This document shows, piece after piece, positions 7,009-11,425 of a stretch of 13,804 nucleotides of DNA. Source of the stretch: Corynebacterium sp. (GTDB lineage: Bacteria; Actinomycetota; Actinomycetes; Mycobacteriales; Mycobacteriaceae); assembly GCF_030530965.1 (NCBI RefSeq), contig NZ_JAUMTY010000025.1, positions 15,479 through 29,282 of the forward strand, written 5' to 3'. The notes below the pieces were generated by a model. That model did not search any database. It was not told where the DNA came from and saw only the letters and a program-made list of their open reading frames with translations. The position numbers and the translations under genes are program-made. Position 1 is the stretch's first letter; every line of letters starts with the position of its first letter.

Positions 7009-9597
7009 ATGATCAACCAAGCGAATAAGAATCAAACGAATAAGACTGACATGAATACCGAGGATGATCAGATGCCCAAGTCCACAGAGACTGCGCACAC
7101 CGACGCGGGCGCTGATAATGCGGCCGCTGATAACGCGGTCGAAAGTTTTACGGCTGCTCAGGTGAATGACACGGTGGCTGCCGCTCAGTCGGACCCGGAT
7201 GCGTCGCAACCCTATGCGTCATTAGGTTTGAAGGACGACGAATACGCCCGAATTAAAGATATTTTGGGCCGACGTCCCACCGATGCGGAATTGGCAATGT
7301 ATTCCGTCATGTGGTCGGAGCACTGTTCCTATAAGTCCTCCAAAGTGCATCTTCGTTACTTCGGCGAAACGATGACAAAAGAAATGTCGTCGAAAATTCT
7401 GGCCGGTATTGGCGAAAACGCCGGTGTGATTGACATTGGCGACGGCAACGCGGTGACCTTCCGCGTGGAGTCCCACAATCACCCCTCCTATGTCGAGCCG
7501 CATCAAGGCGCGGCGACGGGTGTCGGCGGAATTGTTCGTGACATCATGGCCATGGGTGCTCGCCCCATTGCCGTCATGGACCAGCTGCGTTTCGGTCCCG
7601 CCGATGCCGCGGATACCCAGCGCGTTCTCCCCGGTGTGATTGATGGCGTGGGCGGTTACGGCAACTGCCTGGGCTTGCCGAATATTGGTGGTGAAACCGT
7701 CTTCGACGAATCTTATGCCGGGAATCCTTTGGTGAATGCCCTGTGTATTGGGACGTTGAAAGTCGACGATCTCAAACTGGCCTTCGCCTCTGGTAAGGGG
7801 AACAAAGTGATGCTCTTTGGTTCCCGAACGGGACTGGATGGCATTGGGGGAGTCTCCGTATTAGCGTCAGACACTTTCGAAGATGGTGCCGAGCGGAAAC
7901 TTCCGTCCGTTCAGGTGGGCGACCCCTTTGCCGAAAAGGTCCTCATCGAATGTTGCTTGGATTTGTATCACGCCGGAATTGTCGTGGGGATTCAGGACTT
8001 GGGTGGTGCGGGATTGTCTTGCGCCACATCCGAGCTGGCTGCGGCCGGGGACGGCGGCATGGAGGTCAACCTCGACGCGGTACCGCTGCGCGCGGAGAAC
8101 ATGACCGCCGCCGAGATCCTCTCGTCGGAGTCCCAGGAACGCATGTGTGCCGTCGTCACCCCGGAGAACGTTGATCGTTTCCGGGAGATCTGCGCCCATT
8201 GGGATGTGACCTGCGCGGAGATCGGTGAGGTCACGGGTGGAGACCATTTGGTCATTCGCCACCACGGCGAAGTTGTGGTGGATGCGCCGGCACACACGAT
8301 TGCGCATCAGGGGCCCGTCTATGACCGCCCTTATGAGCGCCCGGATTGGCAGGATGACCTGCAAGAATCGGGCGTCGAGGCCAAGGGTTTCGCCCGCCCG
8401 CAGGGTGCCGACGAGCTACGCGAAACGTGGCTTCGCATGGTCGCTTCTCCCGCGTTGTGTTCGCGTGCCTTCATCACCGAGCAGTACGACCGCTACGTCA
8501 TGGGGAACACGGTGGAGGCGCAGAACGCCGACGCCGGTGTATTGCGTATCGACGAAACCACTGGCCGTGGTGTTGCCGTGTCGGCGGACGCGTCGGGGCG
8601 GTACACGAAGCTCGATCCGAACATGGGTGCCCGCCTGGCCTTGGCGGAGGCCTACCGCAACGTCGTCGTGACGGGCGCCCGTCCGGTGGCGGTGACCAAC
8701 TGCCTCAACTTCGGTTCCCCGGAGGACCCCGCCGTCATGTGGCAGTTCCGTGAGGCCGTGCATGGCCTCGCCGATGGTGCCCGTGAACTGGGCATTCCCG
8801 TGTCGGGCGGCAATGTGTCGTTTTATAACCAGACGGGGTCGGAAGCGATCTTGCCGACGCCGCTCGTTGGTGTTGCAGGCGTCGTGACCTCGGTGGATCA
8901 CCACATCAACCACCTCCTTGGAGGCTTGACGACGGAACGCTCGGCCTTCCCCGAGAGCGAATCGGATGACGGTAATGATGCGTGGACGTCGGAGTCGACG
9001 TCGGCCAATGATGAGTTCGAAGAGCTATATCTCTTGGGTGAAACCCACGATGAGCTGGGTGGTTCCATCTGGCAGCAGGTGGAGCACAACGCGCTTTCGG
9101 GACTTCCCCCTCAGGTCGATTTGGCAGCGACGTCGGCCCTGGCTGATTTCTTCTGCGATCAGGCGGATCCCGGCACCCCACGGGTTGTCACTGCCGCGCA
9201 CGACCTGTCCGAAGGAGGACTTGCGCAGGCCCTGGCCGAAATGGCGATGATCTCTGGCGTCGGCATGGACGTGGATGTATCCCGCGTCCACGAGGATCCC
9301 TGCGTTGCACTGTTTTCGGAATCAGCTAACCGAGTCGTGGTCGCCTGTGCTCACGGAGACGGCGATAAGCTAGTTTCTCTTGCAAAACGCTGTGGTATCC
9401 CTGTGCTGCGGTTGGGTTCTGTGACCTCACGCGCATGTGGGTCTTCACAGGAAACGTCCGCTCAGGTACGAGTCAGGGTTAGCACTGGTGAAGCAGATGA
9501 GATCACGGTCCCTGTCGCAGAATTGAGAGAGGCCTGGACAAGCACGTTGCCTAAGCTCTTTGCTCACGCAGCGGGTGCGAACTCTGTAGTGGAATAA
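7009..9597 (+). CDS. purL: Phosphoribosylformylglycinamidine synthase subunit PurL (synthetase)
   Basis: An 862-residue 'small' PurL, the ATP-dependent synthetase that converts FGAR to FGAM with ammonia from PurQ. Core motifs are present: MWSEHCSYKSSK (containing the catalytic His), VESHNHPSYVEPHQGAATGVGGIVRDIMAMGA as two adjoining motifs, and TNCLNFGSPEDP and SGGNVSFYNQT in the second half. Two features lengthen it relative to the usual 720-800 residues. One is a polar Asn/Asp/Ala-rich N-terminal extension of about 70 residues; the other is an acidic Ser/Asp/Glu-rich insert around 8941-9017. ATG 7009 is chosen over GTG 7006 because GGGAG (6996-7000) then lies 8 bases away; an inner ATG at 7072 is also possible. 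The start is 3 bases after the purQ stop, so the genes are coupled. Confidence 0.94.
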   Translation: MINQANKNQTNKTDMNTEDDQMPKSTETAHTDAGADNAAADNAVESFTAAQVNDTVAAAQSDPDASQPYASLGLKDDEYARIKDILGRRPTDAELAMYSVMWSEHCSYKSSKVHLRYFGETMTKEMSSKILAGIGENAGVIDIGDGNAVTFRVESHNHPSYVEPHQGAATGVGGIVRDIMAMGARPIAVMDQLRFGPADAADTQRVLPGVIDGVGGYGNCLGLPNIGGETVFDESYAGNPLVNALCIGTLKVDDLKLAFASGKGNKVMLFGSRTGLDGIGGVSVLASDTFEDGAERKLPSVQVGDPFAEKVLIECCLDLYHAGIVVGIQDLGGAGLSCATSELAAAGDGGMEVNLDAVPLRAENMTAAEILSSESQERMCAVVTPENVDRFREICAHWDVTCAEIGEVTGGDHLVIRHHGEVVVDAPAHTIAHQGPVYDRPYERPDWQDDLQESGVEAKGFARPQGADELRETWLRMVASPALCSRAFITEQYDRYVMGNTVEAQNADAGVLRIDETTGRGVAVSADASGRYTKLDPNMGARLALAEAYRNVVVTGARPVAVTNCLNFGSPEDPAVMWQFREAVHGLADGARELGIPVSGGNVSFYNQTGSEAILPTPLVGVAGVVTSVDHHINHLLGGLTTERSAFPESESDDGNDAWTSESTSANDEFEELYLLGETHDELGGSIWQQVEHNALSGLPPQVDLAATSALADFFCDQADPGTPRVVTAAHDLSEGGLAQALAEMAMISGVGMDVDVSRVHEDPCVALFSESANRVVVACAHGDGDKLVSLAKRCGIPVLRLGSVTSRACGSSQETSAQVRVRVSTGEADEITVPVAELREAWTSTLPKLFAHAAGANSVVE

Positions 9598-9627
9598 GAT
9601 ATTCAATTTTTTCTGGGAAGAATATCT
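9597..9627. repeat. AT-rich inverted repeat just after purL
   Basis: AGATATTC (9597-9604) and GAATATCT (9620-9627) are perfect inverted copies with a 15-bp loop that contains a T6 run. The repeat begins in the purL stop codon. The T-run lies in the loop rather than after the stem, so it is not a classic intrinsic terminator. It could be an operator or a weak transcription stop in the otherwise AT-rich 102-bp spacer before the glycosyltransferase gene. Confidence 0.4.
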
Positions 9628-9699
9628 AAGTTTTCCGTGACAGATTTTCTAAAGGTTATTTTTCCAAACCTGCCAGCGGAGAATACTTGAGTATAGGCC

Positions 9700-10851
9700 A
9701 TGACATTTCATGCGCTGTATACCAGTAAGTCCAAGAATCCGACCATCGAGACCGGCTCCTTCGCACCGACGGCACAGCCATCTGATCTCAGTGCCGTCGC
9801 TGGGGGAGCCTCCTCTGGTGACACCCGCTCCGCTGTATCCACGCTGAACTCGCGTGCCGACTCGGAAAACTCAGCTGTTGCTTCTCGAGTGTCCACCGCC
9901 ACGCAGGAGAGCTCATCTGCCACGGGGGAGAACCCACACGTCGCGCCGGGTGACTCAGTTCAGGGGAACGCTGAGTCCTATCACCCAACAGATCCACGCC
10001 AGGCCACCGTGGAAATCGTCATTCCCGTGTATAACGAGGCGACCTCCTTGCCCACCTCTATCCCTCACTTGGTGGAGAGTCTGTCGAGCCTGGTGCCATT
10101 CACGACGATGGTCACGATTGCTGATAATGCGTCGATCGATAACACATGGATCGTCGCCGGTGAGTTGGAGCGCCAGCTGCCCTCGGTTCGCCGCGTTCAC
10201 CTGGACCAAAAGGGCCGCGGGCGGATGCTGAAGAAAGTGTGGTTGGAGTCGGAATGCGATGTTGTGGCGTATATGGATGTAGATCTCTCGACCGATCTGC
10301 ATGCTTTGCTTCCGTTATTAGCACCTTTGGTTTCTGACCATTCCGATATCGCTATTGGTTCACGGTTAGCTCGCTCAGCCAATGTAGTTCGCGGTTCAAA
10401 GCGTGAATTCATTTCGCGGACATACAACCACATGCTTCGCCTGATGATGTCAGCACATTTCTCCGATGCTCAATGTGGCTTTAAAGCAATGCGTACTGAC
10501 GTTGCTCGCGCGATTTTGCCTCATGTTGAAGACCCCAATTGGTTCTTTGATACAGAGGTATTGCTCCTCGCGGAAAAAGCGGGGTACCGGATTCATGAGG
10601 TCCCCGTCGATTGGACCGACGATCCTGATTCGCGCGTTAATGTCGTCGAAACTGCTTTGCAGGACTTACGTGGAATGTGGAGAGTGAGACGAAACATTGC
10701 GTCTCATCGGATTAATCTCGATTCGTTCCGCCGATCGTCGAGGACATCTGAACCCCCGGTGTTAGAGGGGGTGAGGGGCAGGCCGGAGCCCCAGCAGAGT
10801 TTTTTAGGCATGTCTGGCGATTCGGCATTGTCGGAATCGCCTCGACGGTAG
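9700..10851 (+). CDS. GT2-family glycosyltransferase (polyprenyl-phosphate sugar synthase type); zero-frame product
   Basis: In the zero frame this encodes 383 residues. About residues 1-102 are a Ser/Thr/Ala-rich, low-complexity leader. The GT-A catalytic domain follows (about 103-335) with VEIVIPVYNEA, the nucleotide-binding DNAS segment and the metal-binding DVDLSTD (Asp193, Asp195). AQCGFKAMR and WFFDTEVLLLAEKAG are typical of dolichyl-phosphate-mannose-synthase-like enzymes. Such enzymes move a sugar from a nucleotide donor to a polyprenyl phosphate at the inner membrane face. After about residue 335 comes a basic, Pro-rich linker. The zero frame stops at 10849-10851, while a GtrA membrane domain continues in the -1 frame. 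A slippery heptamer occurs at 10800-10806; a -1 shift there yields a fusion of about 504 residues. The ATG at 9700 lacks a good Shine-Dalgarno, so a later start within the leader is possible. Confidence 0.85.
   Translation: MTFHALYTSKSKNPTIETGSFAPTAQPSDLSAVAGGASSGDTRSAVSTLNSRADSENSAVASRVSTATQESSSATGENPHVAPGDSVQGNAESYHPTDPRQATVEIVIPVYNEATSLPTSIPHLVESLSSLVPFTTMVTIADNASIDNTWIVAGELERQLPSVRRVHLDQKGRGRMLKKVWLESECDVVAYMDVDLSTDLHALLPLLAPLVSDHSDIAIGSRLARSANVVRGSKREFISRTYNHMLRLMMSAHFSDAQCGFKAMRTDVARAILPHVEDPNWFFDTEVLLLAEKAGYRIHEVPVDWTDDPDSRVNVVETALQDLRGMWRVRRNIASHRINLDSFRRSSRTSEPPVLEGVRGRPEPQQSFLGMSGDSALSESPRR
10752..10792 (+). other. Two short hairpins in the GT2/GtrA frame overlap
   Basis: ACCCCC (10752-10757) pairs with GGGGGT (10767-10772), and GGGGC (10775-10779) pairs with GCCCC (10788-10792). 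Both stems are perfect. They lie between the last -1-frame stop (10749-10751) and the slippery heptamer. The C5, G5, G4 and C4 runs also make the stretch prone to replication or sequencing indels, which matters for interpreting the frame change. Confidence 0.45.
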
Positions 10852-10859
10852 CGTATGCC
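10800..10859 (+). promoter_or_regulatory. Candidate programmed -1 ribosomal frameshift element
   Basis: T TTT TTA (10800-10806) is in phase with the GT2 frame as X XXY YYZ. After a 9-nt spacer, GGCGATTC (10816-10823) and GAATCGCC (10834-10841) form a perfect 8-bp stem with a 10-nt loop. The loop's GGCAT (10824-10828) can pair with ATGCC (10855-10859), allowing a pseudoknot, perhaps with one base pair fewer. A GGAG at 10785-10788 lies 11 nt upstream of the heptamer, where bacterial frameshift sites often have a stimulatory Shine-Dalgarno. Shifting -1 enters the GtrA frame exactly at its first membrane segment. Activity is unproven; an ordinary indel is the alternative. Confidence 0.5.
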
Positions 10860-11213
10860 GTCCTCTATTTGGCTTTCTCGGCGTTTTTGCCGGCACAAGT
10901 TAACAATTTTCTTTGCCTTCTGATCACGGCAGTTTTAAATACTGCTGCCAATAGGGCATTTACCTTTGGCATATCCGGTCGTAAAAATGCGGCCAAAGAT
11001 CAGCTAAGCGGTTTGTTTATTTTTCTTGTGTGCTGGTTGGTCACCTCGTTATCCCTCGTGGGGTTGTCGTGGGTGAATCCTCACGCTTCGGCAACGACAG
11101 AGTTGATCGTGTTGACAGTAGCCAATGTCGTCGCCACGATCATCCGTTTTGTTGCTTTACGTGCGTACTTCTATTCGTTCCGACGTCGGCGTCGCACGGG
11201 TAGCAGGCAGTAA
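10806..11213 (+). CDS. GtrA-family membrane domain, -1-frame continuation of the GT2 gene
   Basis: About 135 residues in the frame -1 to GT2, read from the proposed shift point. It starts RHVWRFGIVGIASTVAYAVLY, a typical GtrA N-terminus, and contains the hallmark NTAANRAFTFG. Four hydrophobic segments are visible, roughly at nucleotides 10818-10890, 10897-10968, 11004-11078 and 11098-11163, with a basic C-terminal tail. GtrA proteins are thought to help translocate polyprenyl-linked sugars. The -1 frame is open from 10752 but has no ATG or GTG before the domain. The only near candidate is TTG at 10869, which would remove most of the first membrane segment. Translation therefore probably depends on frameshifting from GT2; otherwise this is a split or frame-damaged fusion gene. 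GT2-GtrA fusions as single chains are known in actinobacteria. Confidence 0.75.
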   Translation, partial: RHVWRFGIVGIASTVAYAVLYLAFSAFLPAQVNNFLCLLITAVLNTAANRAFTFGISGRKNAAKDQLSGLFIFLVCWLVTSLSLVGLSWVNPHASATTELIVLTVANVVATIIRFVALRAYFYSFRRRRRTGSRQ

Positions 11214-11308
11214 ACCACGTGCTGAGCAAGGGAAATGACAGAGATATATGACGGGCAAATATTCATTGCACAGTGTGTTCAATCGGATTGCTAGGAAGCC
11301 TTTGAATT

Positions 11309-11323
11309 CACGGCAAGGCCGTG
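11309..11323 (+). other. Short hairpin upstream of the leader ORF
   Basis: CACGGC (11309-11314) and GCCGTG (11318-11323) form a perfect 6-bp stem with a 3-nt loop, 25 bases before the leader's Shine-Dalgarno. No T-tract follows. It may be a structural element of the 5' leader of the GT39 transcript or an operator half-site arrangement. The rest of the 146-bp spacer (11214-11359) shows no convincing promoter. Confidence 0.3.
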
Positions 11324-11359
11324 CCATGACCGGCCAGATTAAAGAATAAGGAGGATCAC

Positions 11360-11425
11360 ATGACAACCGATGAAGTTCGCGGATTGTGTGGAAATGATGT
11401 GGCGAGAATGAGGAGAGAGAAATGA
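11360..11425 (+). CDS. 21-residue leader ORF overlapping the GT39 start
   Basis: ATG at 11360 opens a 21-codon frame, MTTDEVRGLCGNDVARMRRE plus Lys, ending at TGA 11423-11425. A complete AAGGAGG Shine-Dalgarno (11348-11354) lies 5 bases upstream, the strongest ribosome site in the window. The stop overlaps the start of the next gene as ATGA (11422-11425), the usual geometry for translational coupling. The peptide has no membrane segment and matches no family I know. It contains two adjacent Arg near its end but no obvious run of regulatory codons. It probably serves to load ribosomes for the downstream glycosyltransferase, though a function for the peptide itself cannot be excluded. Confidence 0.6.
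   Translation: MTTDEVRGLCGNDVARMRREK

Noticed and set aside
10869..11213. GtrA as an independent gene starting at TTG 10869
   Set aside because: This start would remove most of the first membrane segment, whose coding sequence continues upstream in the same frame without a stop.
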